NCBI GenBank assembly: GCA_965206775.1
Contig: CBDBKU010000003.1
Coordinates: 1,922,001 to 1,986,000 of the forward strand
Length of the DNA: 64,000 bases
Direction: 5' to 3'
Origin: VXMF01 sp965206775
GTDB taxonomy: Bacteria > Acidobacteriota > Terriglobia > Bryobacterales > UBA6623
Part shown: positions 17,113 to 26,569 of the stretch, one piece after another
How the letters are laid out: each line of letters begins with the position of its first letter
Numbering within the stretch: the stretch's first letter is position 1
Translations under genes and position numbers: made by a program
The notes under the pieces: model-generated
What the model was told of the DNA's origin: nothing
Seen by the model: only the letters and a program-made list of their open reading frames with translations
The model's database searches: none

Positions 17113-18459
17113 TTAGAAAAACAGCCGCAGGCCCATCTGCATGATGCGATTGCCGTGCTTGCCGCTCACGCCGCCGAACACCGGCGAATCCGGATCGGCA
17201 ATCAGGCTGCCGTAATTCGCGTGGTTGAAGAAGTTGAGCGCCTCCACCCGCAAGTTGAAGTAGACGTCCTCGCTCACGTGGAAGTCCTTCATGATCGTGG
17301 CGTCAGTTTCGAACCGGCCGGGATTGCGCACGTCCGGATAGATATAGGGCAAGTTTCCGAATGTGTAATCCGCCGTTCGCACGTAGGCGCCCCGATTGAA
17401 AGCTCCTTGTGGCCCCCCCTCCGCAAAAGCGCCTTGGACCACGAGCGCACTCGAATCGTTGCGGCTCGAGTTCCTATAGTCCCCGTCGGCGGACCACCGC
17501 ACCGCCGCGTTGGGAGCAGTCACGGCGCCGCTCACCGTCGGAACCCGAAGCGGCGTGCCTTGGGGCCAGAACGTCGACACGCCGGCTACAGCCCAGCCGC
17601 CGACGATCGCGTCGAGAATCTTGGCCCCGGTCGAACTCGGCGAAGAGAAGAGCCGCCGTCCCCTGCCGATCGGCAATTCGTAAATATAGTTGAACAAGAA
17701 GGCATGCGGGCTCTCGTGCAGCGCTGGACCGTACAACTCGTCGAGGTCTTGCGGGTTGTGCAGGCTGCGGCCGAAGAAGTTGCGCATCCGCCGCATGTCC
17801 CTGGTGCCGCCGTTAGTCCTGGTGCGGCGGTATGCGTAGGAGGCGTCCAGCATCAGTCCTTCGTACTGCCTGGTCTGCAATTTGAAGTTGAGGAAGGTTG
17901 AGTTGATCCGGCCGTTCGTCAGGTAGGCGGGTCCCGCGGAGGTAAAGTGAGGCATCGGCGCCAACAGTCGATACAGCGGCAGGGTCTCCTGAAGGTTGAA
18001 GTTCTTCGACCTCCCGAAGAACGGATTCGGAACCGGCTTTAACAAGTCGGGCCCCAGCGAGTAGTACTGCGGGTCGATATTCGTGTACTGATAGAAGGCG
18101 CCGCCGCCCGGTGCCACGGGGATCAGACTACTATTGCTGCGGATGCCATTGTATTCAACTGAGGCCACCCAGGCGCTGCTGAGCTCACGTTGCAACGATA
18201 GACTCCAAACCGTCTCGAACGGGCTGCCGAGCGGACTGGGGATTCCGGTGCAGATACCGAAGGTCACCGAAATGCATGAACCCAACGTCTCGTTCAGATA
18301 CTCGTCGTTGTTCGCCGCCGGCGGGAACCACCCCAGGTAGCCGCCGCCGGGGGCGGCCGGGAACGTCCCCAGTCCGTGTTCCCGCCCGATCTCGCTCACC
18401 CAGCGCCGTCCATCCAACGTTGCAATCTGGTCGAAGCCGGTGCTGTTGTAGAAATACAT
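17113..18459 (-). pseudogene. TonB-dependent receptor, C-terminal barrel only, 5' end cut by the junction
   Basis: The minus-strand frame encodes about 448 residues of an Oar-type barrel: FETVWSLSLQRELSSAWVASVEYNGIRSNS, GLMLDASYAYRRTRTNGG, PHAFLFNYIYELPIGRGRRLF, VGGWAVAGVSTFWPQGTPL, and a C-terminal VYFNLRVEALNFFNHANYG ... MQMGLRLFF. Signal peptide, carboxypeptidase-regulatory and plug domains are all missing. Compared with the 1070-residue neighbour roughly 600 residues are absent. The coding sequence begins abruptly at the AATACAT junction with GH51, so the loss was caused by the rearrangement. The few codons upstream of 18459 that remain open are GH51 sequence read antisense. Confidence 0.88.
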
Positions 18460-19630
18460 TCGCTGGTGCAAGCTGCTTGGCGCCGAACCCTATCCCAGCG
18501 TGAACGTAGGCTCCGGCACGGTTGCCGAGGCTTTGAATTGGCTGCACTATTGCAACGGGACCGAAGACACCGGCCCCGCGGGACTGCGACGGAGTCACGG
18601 TCAGGCCGAGCCTTACGGCGTCAAGTGGTGGGGCATTGGCAATGAGAACTGGGGCTGTGGCGGTCTTTTTTCTCCGCAGGAGTTCGCACAGCGGTTTCGC
18701 CAGTTTGCAGTCTACTTCAAGCGCCTCGGTCTCACCCAGGGATTGGAACTTGTAGCTGCAGGACACAACGCGCCGGGTTGGAACCTGAAGTTCCTGCAAG
18801 CCGTCGGGCCGGGGCTGCCCTATCTTGACCACGTCTCTTTCCATCGCTACTTCCGTCGAGGGCACAGTACCGGCTTCACGGACGACGAGTACCTGGAATT
18901 GATGCTGGATGTCGTTGACTTCGAGAAGCTGATCCAAGAGTCGTTGCAAGCGATCGACCAAGTGCAACCGCTGCGCGCGCAGATGCGCGTTTTCGGACCG
19001 CTCAAGCCCAAGCCGATCGGATTGGTCATCGACGAATGGGGAGCTTGGCACAGTGACCAGGTGATCGAGGACGGTTTTTCACAGCGCGGCGTCATGCGCG
19101 AGGCGATTTTCGCGGCATCCTGTCTGAATCTTTTTCACCGCTACGCCGGGCGCATTGCGATGACGAACATCGCGCAAGTCGCGAACTGCTTGCACTCGCT
19201 GGTCCTCACGAAGGAATCGAAGATGGCCGTCACTCCGACGTTCCATGTCTACGAGATGTACCGGCCTCATCAGGGTGCGCGAGCGCTCCGGACCGAAATC
19301 GAAAAGTCCTCGGTGATCGGCCTCGGAGATCGCACCCAGCCGAGCGTAAGCGTTTCCGCGTCCCGCTCGGGGCGAGAGGTGCTTGTGACGCTGGTCAATC
19401 AACACCCCACGGAAACCGTCGACGCTGCCATCGGTCTCACCGGGGGCGACGTCGAAGATGCGACAGGAGAATCTCTTGCGGGGCCAAGCGTACGAGCGGA
19501 GAACACAGTAGAAGAACCCTCGACGGTTGTGCCGGAGAACGCTGCGATCCGCCTAGAGGGAGGCGGGCTCTGGGTCCGACTTCCCCCCGGGAGCGTACAA
19601 GCGGTCAAGCTGCGGCTGGGCGCAGTGTGA
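18453..19630 (+). pseudogene. GH51 alpha-L-arabinofuranosidase, 3' fragment with catalytic residues
   Basis: In frame from 18458 the sequence reads IRWCKLLGAEPYPSVNVGSG and continues LNWLHYCNG, as expected immediately after the 5' fragment at 11442-11843. It contains the acid/base Glu in WGIGNENWGCGG, LDHVSFHRYF, and the nucleophile Glu in LVIDEWGAWHS, followed by the C-terminal beta-sandwich (VLVTLVNQHPTETVDAAIGL ... GSVQAVKLRLGAV). A GTG at 18500 could in theory restart translation, but it would lack the first third of the barrel. Joined to the 5' part, the enzyme would be about 520 residues, normal for the family, which removes arabinofuranosyl side groups from arabinans and arabinoxylans. 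Confidence 0.9.
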
Positions 19631-20132
19631 CTTCCGGCCTGTCTCGTGCTTCGACGGAGGGTGCATATGCGCCACCCGGAGATGAGTTCTTGATGCTGAT
19701 CCGATCGTAGCTTTCTGAATTCCACGTCACCGTCGCTACAGCGCTCTTGCGCTATCCGAAGAGCTGAGGTCGGTGTGCCTTGAGGACCATTGCAGGTGAG
19801 CACGGAACATCTGCCTGGCTGCGTTCGGCAAAACGGGGCCGGGGGGGGTGATAGCCGGCGGTGGCGCTCCATGGCGGCGCTGGTCCGCGCCGGCGAATCT
19901 TGTATTTGCTCATCTTCCGTTTCACGCCGCGCGGCTTGCTCTGGCCCCGGCTCGACGCGCTCCTCGAGAATTTCGTCCCGGACGGCCTGCTCAAGTGGCC
20001 GCTTGCGGCCCGCATAGGGGGAAGCGCCGGGATTCTGCATCCGTCGGCGGACAACCCTCACGGCATGTGGGGTTCGGGCTCGCCGACGGTAAGGGATCTA
20101 GCCGCCCGGTTGAACTGGACGAGCTCTGGCCG
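19631..20132. other. Intergenic; no supported gene
   Basis: About 500 bases between the GH51 3' fragment and the convergent sulfatase. A plus-strand frame around 19861-20184 reads WPRLDALLENFVPDGLLKWPLAARIGG, but it overlaps the sulfatase 3' end and matches nothing I know. Nothing else can be supported. Confidence 0.3.
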
Positions 20133-21497
20133 CTATTCCCGGCCGACCGTCTTGGCGTCGGGTCTCGGCCCCGATGCAGGGTAGGGCTCCTTGAACACGG
20201 TCTCCTGATCTCCCTGCTCGTCCATCCAGTCTTCTAGCACCGCTTTCAATGCCTCCGCCAGATCCGCGAACTGCGGGTCCGCGGCCAGGTTGTTCTGCTC
20301 CAGCCGGTCGGCTGCAAGATCGTACAGCTCCTCGGCGGGGCGTTCAAAGTACTTCTGTACGATCCCGGCGGCGTTCGGATCAGATTCAGCGGCCTTGTCC
20401 CAGGAATCCCAGTACGCGCCGGCACCGTCCTTGCGGAGGATGTCGGAGTGGTTGGTGTGGAGGTACGCCGGCAGGAGATTGAGGATGTACTTGTAGCGGC
20501 TGGTCCGAACGCTGCGAATCGGGTAGACGTTGAACACTCCGTCACCGCTATGCGTGGTGTAAATGAGTTCCCGGTGCTCCGTGGCCTGCCCGGTCAGCAC
20601 CTGGGCGAACGATCGTCCGTCAATGTTGTCCGGAACCTCGCCGCCCGCAAGATCGATCAGCGTCGGTAGGAGATCGACCCAGCTCACCATGGCTTTCGTT
20701 CGGGTGCGCTGCTCGATATGCCCTTGCCAAGCAACGATCAGCGGAACGCGAATTCCGGCATCGTATAGGTTCCACTTTCCGAAAGGCCACTGACCGCCGT
20801 GGTCACTGGTGAAGACGAAAATAACGTCCTCGCCCAGGCGGTCCCGCGACATGTCCATGACCTTGCCGAACTCCTCGTCCAGCCCGGTGATGTCAGAAAG
20901 ATAGCGAGCCCGATGCGCTCTCGTTTCCGGAGTGTCGATGAAGTATGGAGGCAGCCCGACCTCGTTCGGGTCGTACACGTTGTCCTCCGTCCAAGGCACG
21001 TGCGGTCTCCGGTCCCCGACGAGCAGGCAAAGCGGGCCGTCCGATTCCCGGTCCTCGAAGTACTTGGCGACGTTCGCCGCAAGGCCGACTCGCGGCCTGG
21101 CATAGAAGTCGAAACCGTACGCTGGCTTCGCGTCGCCGTGAGCGACCTTGCCGAATGCCGCGATCTCGTAGTCCTGGCTCTTCAGTGTCGTGGTGAGGTA
21201 CGGAACGGCCGGTGCCGGGTAGGTGTGGTTGGCTTCGGCGCCGTTGCGAGCGGGCATCAGGCCGGTCAGGAGCGCGGCTCGACTCGGTGCGCATGCGGGA
21301 GACGCTATGAAAGCGTTCTCAAAGGTCATGCCCATAGCGGCTAGCCGCTCGATATTTGGAGTGCGCACGTCCCTGGAACCATAAACAGTGGTGTCGTCAC
21401 CGCCTAGGTCGTCGGTTAGGAAGACCACGATGTGCGGCTTTGCATGGAGGGCAAGGCTCGAAATCAGGCCGAGCAGGATGGGAAGTAACAGCCGCAT
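20133..21497 (-). CDS. Secreted type I sulfatase
   Basis: The 454-residue product has a Sec signal peptide (MRLLLPILLGLISSLALHA) and the sulfatase alkaline-phosphatase-like fold. HIVVFLTDDLGGDD supplies the metal-binding Asp pair, and CAPSR with C69 is the site converted to formylglycine (C-x-P-x-R consensus). Further marks are the YEIAAFGKVAHG and VFTSDHGGQWPFGKW segments with the second Asp-His metal pair. It removes sulfate esters from a carbohydrate or other organic sulfate in the periplasm; specificity cannot be read, though the FTSDHG...GKWNLYDAGIRVPLIV arrangement is frequent in polysaccharide sulfatases. No maturase is encoded in the window. Confidence 0.92.
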   Translation of the reverse strand: MRLLLPILLGLISSLALHAKPHIVVFLTDDLGGDDTTVYGSRDVRTPNIERLAAMGMTFENAFIASPACAPSRAALLTGLMPARNGAEANHTYPAPAVPYLTTTLKSQDYEIAAFGKVAHGDAKPAYGFDFYARPRVGLAANVAKYFEDRESDGPLCLLVGDRRPHVPWTEDNVYDPNEVGLPPYFIDTPETRAHRARYLSDITGLDEEFGKVMDMSRDRLGEDVIFVFTSDHGGQWPFGKWNLYDAGIRVPLIVAWQGHIEQRTRTKAMVSWVDLLPTLIDLAGGEVPDNIDGRSFAQVLTGQATEHRELIYTTHSGDGVFNVYPIRSVRTSRYKYILNLLPAYLHTNHSDILRKDGAGAYWDSWDKAAESDPNAAGIVQKYFERPAEELYDLAADRLEQNNLAADPQFADLAEALKAVLEDWMDEQGDQETVFKEPYPASGPRPDAKTVGRE

Positions 21498-21899
21498 GAG
21501 TCGATTCTCGTGCCGTCGGAAGCTGGCGATTGCCAGTATATCGGACGTGAAACTGGCCCTCGACGCGGGTCGCCCTTCCCCTCGGGCGACGTCGAATTCA
21601 TCAATGGACTCGCAGATTACCGGTGCCTCAGGTCCGAATCGCGACAGCGAGCTATTGCTGGAAAAGGAACACTGCCTTCGGTCGAAACGGTGCTTCGGCC
21701 AAGTCGGAAGCAGCGCGACTGACGGACCGCATCAAGGGCGCTTGATTGAATCTCTGCTCGATTTCTCCGCTGGGTGCGGCGGCTAGCAGGCGATCTGGCT
21801 GTGAATTCCCACTACCTCAACCGACAGGGATCCACTATGAATGCGCGCTTGCGACTATTCTCGGGCCTTTCGAGATCAGTCTTTAAGCGGTGAGGATGG
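21498..21899. other. Intergenic; promoter region of the sulfatase, nothing further visible
   Basis: Four hundred bases between the sulfatase start and the tRNA gene. Short frames exist but have no domain, ribosome site or conserved look. I could not identify a hairpin or repeat. Confidence 0.3.
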
Positions 21900-21973
21900 T
21901 AGGCGCGCCAGGACTCGAACCTGGGACCCTCTGCTTAGAAGGCAGATGCTCTATCCGACTGAGCTACGCGCCC
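21900..21973 (-). tRNA. tRNA-Arg (anticodon TCT)
   Basis: On the minus strand the sequence starts GGGCGCGTAGCTCAGTCGGA, has the anticodon arm CTGCC-TTCTAAG with loop CTTCTAA, the T-arm CAGGTTCGAGTCCTG and the acceptor strand CGCGCCT with discriminator A. The acceptor pairs fully with one G-T at the tip. The anticodon TCT (21937-21939) reads AGA arginine codons. CCA is not encoded. Confidence 0.95.
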
Positions 21974-22139
21974 TCAACTCCCTTCATACTACGGCAGGAC
22001 CGGTTATCCGGTTGAAAGCACCGTGCTGTCTGGATCAAGGAGAGGGTTGCAGGAATCCAAGTGCAGCCGCCACGACGTAGGCGTTCTCAGTGCATTGGTT
22101 GCGTCTTGGCACCGGTTGGCCTATGCTAGCTGACGAATC

Positions 22140-23582
22140 GTGAGTGATTGGATTCGTCAAAGGATTGCGCGCCGCGAACTCCTGGCATTGAGTTCGCTAG
22201 GCCTTGGCAGGATTGCGATTTCGCACCTCCTCGCTCAGGCATCGGATGCCTCGCCGGCCCGGTTTCACAATGACCTGCGAGCCCGGCAAGGCCAGTTTCC
22301 CGCACGTGCCAAAGCTGTCATCCAGCTGGTTCAAAACGGCGGCCCCAGCCAGATGGATCTGTTCGATCCCAAACCCCTGCTGGCGAAGCACGCAGGGCAG
22401 CCGCATCCGGACGGAGTCGAGATTCACCAGCCTGGCAACAAGAACATTTTGCTGCCGTCTCCATTCGAATTCAAGCGACACGGCGATTGCGGCATGGATG
22501 TTTCGGAAGTTCTGCCGCACCAAGCCGAGATCGTCGACAAGCTTTGCTTCATTCGTTCGATGCACACCGAGCACAACAACCACCTCGAGGGGCTGAACAT
22601 GCTGCTCACGTGCAAGATCTTCCCCGGGAGACCGGTGATGGGCTCGTGGATCAGCTATGCGCTCGGCACCGTGAACCAGAACCTGCCCGCGTACGTTGTG
22701 TTGCGTGACCCGAAAGGATACACCATCGGCGGCAAGCAGCTTTGGGCCAACGGCTTCCTGCCCGCGCTATACCAGGGCATCGAATTCAATATGAGCGGAT
22801 CGCCGGTCCACCATCTGGAACCCGCCGAGCAACTGCCGCCTGGCGTCCAGAAACAGAGCTTGGACTACTTGGCTCAGATCAACAAGCTTCACGTTGAAGG
22901 GCGTCCAGGCGAGACTGAGCTCGAATCCCGTATCGAGAACTTCGAGTTGGCAGCTCGCATGCAGGTCGAGGCAATGGATGTCCTTGATATCGAGAGCGAG
23001 TCGCCCGCGACGAAGAAACTGTACGGGATCGGCGACCCGGTTCGCGGACCTTACGGCATGCGCTGCCTGATGGCAAGAAGACTAGTCGAGGCCGGCGTCC
23101 GGTTCGTGCAGGTCACGACCAAGCCAGGCCAGCCCTGGGATCACCACGACAAGCTCAAACAGAACATGCCCCGGATCTCGACGGAAACTGACCAGGGTGC
23201 CGCAGCCCTTGTTCGAGACCTGGACGAAAGGGGAATGCTCGACGAAACCATTGTGATGTGGGCCGGTGAATTCGGCCGGTTGCCGACTACGCAGCGAGAT
23301 GACGGCCGCGACCACAACCGCAATGCCTTCACGATTTGGTTTGCAGGTGGCGGGTTCCGACCGGGCTTGATCTACGGCCAGACCGACGACTTCGGGTATA
23401 AGTCCGTCGTGGATCGCGTGAGCGTGCCCGACGTGATTGCGAGTGTCCTGCATCAGCTCGGCCTGGATCACCGCAAGACAAACTACCCGCACGCAGGGCG
23501 ACTGGAAACCCCGACCGACGTCACTGTGACAGGTGCGCGAGTCGTCGGCGACCTGCTCTCGAACGAGGTTCGGACAGCATGA
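22140..23582 (+). CDS. DUF1501 domain protein (secreted, sulfatase-like fold)
   Basis: The 480-residue product begins at a GTG and has a twin-arginine-like leader (IARRELLALSSLGLGRIAISHLL). The DUF1501 signature follows: AKAVIQLVQNGGPSQMDLFDPKPLL, then HPDGVEIHQPG, LPHQAEIVDKLCFIRSMHTEHNNHLEGLNML, GSWISYALGTVNQNLPAYVVL and TIVMWAGEFGRLPTTQ-x-DDGRDHN. The family is related in fold to sulfatases and phosphatases but has no proven reaction. Its stop overlaps the start of the next gene (ATGA at 23579-23582), so the two are translationally coupled; the DUF1501/PSD1 pairing is conserved in Planctomycetes, Verrucomicrobia and Acidobacteria. Two other pairs occur here. Confidence 0.9.
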   Translation: MSDWIRQRIARRELLALSSLGLGRIAISHLLAQASDASPARFHNDLRARQGQFPARAKAVIQLVQNGGPSQMDLFDPKPLLAKHAGQPHPDGVEIHQPGNKNILLPSPFEFKRHGDCGMDVSEVLPHQAEIVDKLCFIRSMHTEHNNHLEGLNMLLTCKIFPGRPVMGSWISYALGTVNQNLPAYVVLRDPKGYTIGGKQLWANGFLPALYQGIEFNMSGSPVHHLEPAEQLPPGVQKQSLDYLAQINKLHVEGRPGETELESRIENFELAARMQVEAMDVLDIESESPATKKLYGIGDPVRGPYGMRCLMARRLVEAGVRFVQVTTKPGQPWDHHDKLKQNMPRISTETDQGAAALVRDLDERGMLDETIVMWAGEFGRLPTTQRDDGRDHNRNAFTIWFAGGGFRPGLIYGQTDDFGYKSVVDRVSVPDVIASVLHQLGLDHRKTNYPHAGRLETPTDVTVTGARVVGDLLSNEVRTA

Positions 23583-26521
23583 GGCTGGGGCTGCTGAGCG
23601 GCCTCCTGGCCGCGGCTTTCGCAATCGCAGCGTCAGGGGCGGAGAGCACTCTTGTCTTCGAGCAAGATGTCCAGCCGATCCTCTCGAAGTATTGCCTGAC
23701 GTGCCATGGCAAGAGTTCTCCTGAACAGGGAGTCGATCTTCGGACAGCTCGGTCGGTGTTGCGAGGAGGGTTTAACGGCCCAGTCGTAGAGAGGGGCTTG
23801 CCCGAGGAGAGTCGGTTGTACCAAAAGCTCGCGCAAGGCAAGATGCCGCCGCCAGCGTTCGAGAGCAGTGTCCCGGAAGCGGATGTCGAGACAGTCCGGC
23901 GCTGGATCGAAACAGGGGCGCGATCGGACGAGGAAGACGCCGTACCCGAGAAGGCTCGCCTTCAGATCGCTCGATTCGAGCAGGAGATCCAGCCGCTTCT
24001 GGAAGAGCGTTGCGTCGCATGCCACGGCGGCACATCCCCTCAATCCGGTCTGGATCTTCGGACCCTTGCATCGACCCTTCGCGGCAGCAACCACGGACCG
24101 GTCGTGCTGGAGGGCTTCTCGGAGAAGAGCATTCTCGTGCGTCAGTTGTTGAACGGCGCGATGCCACCCGAGGGGGCCGGCAAGGCACTAACCGATAGCG
24201 ACATCGAGCTCATCCGCGAATGGATTGACGAGGGGAACTTCGCTGACTACGTCGATCCAGGCGATCTGAGGGACCGGGCTTTCACGGTCGCCGAAGCGGC
24301 ACCCGTGACTGAGGCAGACCGCCAGCACTGGGCATTTCGACGGCCTGTCTCCGTCCCCCCGCCGAAGATTGGATCCCGCGGCTTGGTTCGGACTCCGATC
24401 GACTCCTTCGTCATTGAAAAGCTCGAGCGGCACGGGTTTTCACTTTCAAAGGCCGCGTCTCGGACGACGCTCCTGCGTCGAGCCTACTCTGATCTTTGGG
24501 GGTTGCCACCAACTCACGAACAGACGGCACAGTTCCTGTCGGACACGAGTCCGGGCTCCTACGAACGCCTGATCGATCGCCTGCTCGAGTCGCACCAATA
24601 CGGCCAGCGCTGGGGCCGTTTCTGGCTGGACGCGGCCGGTTACGTTGACACCAAGGGCAAGGACTTTCGAGCTGATCAGGCGACTCTTGCCCCGGGGATG
24701 TGGCGGTATAGAGACTATGTCATCGACGCCTTCAACGAGGACAAGCCATGGGATAGATTTCTAACGGAACAATTGGCTGGAGACGAAATCCACGACTGGC
24801 GCAATGCCGAGCACTACACGCCCGAAATGCTGGAATCGCTGATCGCGACGGGCTATCTGCGAACGGTCCTGGACGCGACGGACGAAGACCTCTCGGATCG
24901 TCCCGCCGATCGCTACGACACGCTGTTTGCTCTGATCGACAAGGTTTCGCGGAGTGCACTTGGGCTGACGCTCTCGTGCGCCCGGTGCCATAGCCACAAG
25001 TTCGACCCGATTCCGCAACGAGACTACTACCGCTTCCTGGCACTTCTCTCGGCGGCCTACAATCCAACCGATTGGATACAGCCCAAGAACCGGCTCCTGT
25101 ACACGGTCTCCGGCTCCGAGAAAGACCGGATCGACAAGCACAACGAGGCTGTCGACACTGAAATCAGGGGCTTGACGGCGCGGCAGGAGGAGATTCGCAA
25201 GCCTTATCGAGGAGCGGTTTTCGAGCGGAAGCTTGCGGAGGTGCCGGACGTAGTCCGCACAGACCTACGCGCGGCCCTCGCGGCCCCGGCCGCGGACCGA
25301 ACCGAGGTCCAGAAGTATCTGATCGAGAAGTTTGGGTTGATCGTCGAAGTCAGCGACGAGGAGATCCTGGCAGAAGCGTCTGCAGAGGACAAGCAGCAAT
25401 TGGCGGGGCTCCGCGAGGATATCAGCACGTGGAAGGGCTACCGGAACGAACCCGAGCAGGTGCAGGCCCTCTGGGACGGTGCAACGCTTCCGACAATTCG
25501 GCTGCTCCAACGCGGTAGCGTGGAATCGCCCGGGCCGGCCGTCAAGCCGGGCTTTCTCTCGGTCTTGTGCAGGCCGGGCGACTCCTGCCTGGCCGCTCCC
25601 TCTCCAAACCGGACCGGCGACACGAAGGGATTCCGGCTGGCGCTGGCAGAATGGCTGACTGATCCACAGCACCCTCTGACCGCGCGGGTCATCGTGAACC
25701 GCGTTTGGCAACACCACTTCGGCGTGGGCATGGTCGAGACGCCGGACAACTTCGGATCCAACGGCTCGGCTCCTTCGCACCCTGAACTGCTGGACTGGCT
25801 GGCCGTCGACTTCGTCAAGCATGGCTGGAAACTCAAGCGACTGCAAAGGATGATCATGCTGTCTAGCGTGTACCGGCAGTCCTCGAAGCGCACTGACAAC
25901 CCGGCGCACGAGCAGGCCGCGGTCGAAGATCCTGGTAACCGACTGCTGTGGAGGATGCCGCTGCGGCGCTTGGACGCCGAGGCCCTGCGAGACTCGATCC
26001 TCGCTATTGGCGGCCGGCTGGACGCTGCACTCGGTGGCCCGCCTGTGAAGCTGGACTCGCGCTCCGACGGATTGCAGATTGCCGTTGGGGAAGGGACGAA
26101 CCGCCGCAGCGTCTACCTCACCGCTCGTCGAACGTGGCCGTTGACGTTTCTGGGAACGTTTGACTTCCCGCTCATCGACACCACGTGCACTCGTCGCGTG
26201 CCGTCGGCCACTCCGCTGCAATCGCTCACCTTGATGAACAGCGAGTTCGTTTTTGAGAATGCTGCGGCCGCGGCGCAGCGAGTGCTGGACCGCCAAGCAG
26301 GAGGGCCGGGCGGTCTCGAAGCCGTAATCCGGTCAGCGTACGGATTGGTCCTTTCCAGGGAGCCTACCAGCGTCGAGATCGAGCTTGCGCGGGAGCATCT
26401 GGAAGAGCAGCGGCGGCTGTACGCGCGCGCCAACGCCTCGACGGAGAAGACCCTCTCGAAATCCGTCGAGAGTCTCACCCACATGCTGATTAGTTCCAAT
26501 GAGTTTCTGTACGTGGATTGA
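23579..26521 (+). CDS. PSD1-type protein with two N-terminal cytochrome c modules (DUF1549/DUF1553)
   Basis: The 980-residue product has a signal peptide followed by two planctomycete-type cytochrome c motifs, C39LTCH and C145VACH, each with a downstream Met (GKMPPP; GAMPPE) that could serve as the distal haem ligand. DUF1549 follows (PIDSFVIEKLERHGFSLS ... YGQRWGRFWLDAAGYVDTKG ... WRYRDYVIDAFNEDKPWDRFLTEQLAGDE), including the conserved CARCHSHKFDPI, and then DUF1553 (RLALAEWLTDPQHPLTARVIVNRVWQHHFGVGMV ... RRMPLRRLDAEALRDSIL-type, ending LTHMLISSNEFLYVD). The other two PSD1 genes in the window have one N-terminal cytochrome motif; the doubling here is a difference worth noting. It is probably periplasmic and redox-active together with its DUF1501 partner; the substrate is unknown. 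Confidence 0.92.
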   Translation: MRLGLLSGLLAAAFAIAASGAESTLVFEQDVQPILSKYCLTCHGKSSPEQGVDLRTARSVLRGGFNGPVVERGLPEESRLYQKLAQGKMPPPAFESSVPEADVETVRRWIETGARSDEEDAVPEKARLQIARFEQEIQPLLEERCVACHGGTSPQSGLDLRTLASTLRGSNHGPVVLEGFSEKSILVRQLLNGAMPPEGAGKALTDSDIELIREWIDEGNFADYVDPGDLRDRAFTVAEAAPVTEADRQHWAFRRPVSVPPPKIGSRGLVRTPIDSFVIEKLERHGFSLSKAASRTTLLRRAYSDLWGLPPTHEQTAQFLSDTSPGSYERLIDRLLESHQYGQRWGRFWLDAAGYVDTKGKDFRADQATLAPGMWRYRDYVIDAFNEDKPWDRFLTEQLAGDEIHDWRNAEHYTPEMLESLIATGYLRTVLDATDEDLSDRPADRYDTLFALIDKVSRSALGLTLSCARCHSHKFDPIPQRDYYRFLALLSAAYNPTDWIQPKNRLLYTVSGSEKDRIDKHNEAVDTEIRGLTARQEEIRKPYRGAVFERKLAEVPDVVRTDLRAALAAPAADRTEVQKYLIEKFGLIVEVSDEEILAEASAEDKQQLAGLREDISTWKGYRNEPEQVQALWDGATLPTIRLLQRGSVESPGPAVKPGFLSVLCRPGDSCLAAPSPNRTGDTKGFRLALAEWLTDPQHPLTARVIVNRVWQHHFGVGMVETPDNFGSNGSAPSHPELLDWLAVDFVKHGWKLKRLQRMIMLSSVYRQSSKRTDNPAHEQAAVEDPGNRLLWRMPLRRLDAEALRDSILAIGGRLDAALGGPPVKLDSRSDGLQIAVGEGTNRRSVYLTARRTWPLTFLGTFDFPLIDTTCTRRVPSATPLQSLTLMNSEFVFENAAAAAQRVLDRQAGGPGGLEAVIRSAYGLVLSREPTSVEIELAREHLEEQRRLYARANASTEKTLSKSVESLTHMLISSNEFLYVD

Positions 26522-26569
26522 GACGCACCAACGACGGTGGGGAGATGGCTAGGTCAGTCCCCGAGAGCG

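Larger units (their letters stand above)
11840..18452. mobile_element. 6.6-kb insertion splitting the GH51 gene, flanked by AATACAT
   Basis: The GH51 reading frame is interrupted after GAATACAT and resumes at AATACATTCGC without losing or gaining a codon if the intervening bases and one copy of AATACAT are removed. The 7-base sequence is at 11833-11839 and 18453-18459, as expected for a target duplication or for microhomology joining. The insert carries a complete enolase-superfamily gene, a complete TonB receptor and a TonB receptor whose 5' part is cut off precisely at the right junction. No transposase, integrase or convincing terminal inverted repeat is present. It may be a mobilised fragment, an illegitimate recombination product or, less likely because both junctions resolve cleanly, an assembly artefact. 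Confidence 0.65.

Noticed and set aside
21900..21973. tRNA-Arg genes as integration sites for a genomic island
   Set aside because: No integrase, no repeated tRNA 3' end and normal genes on both sides at 21900 and 37628.
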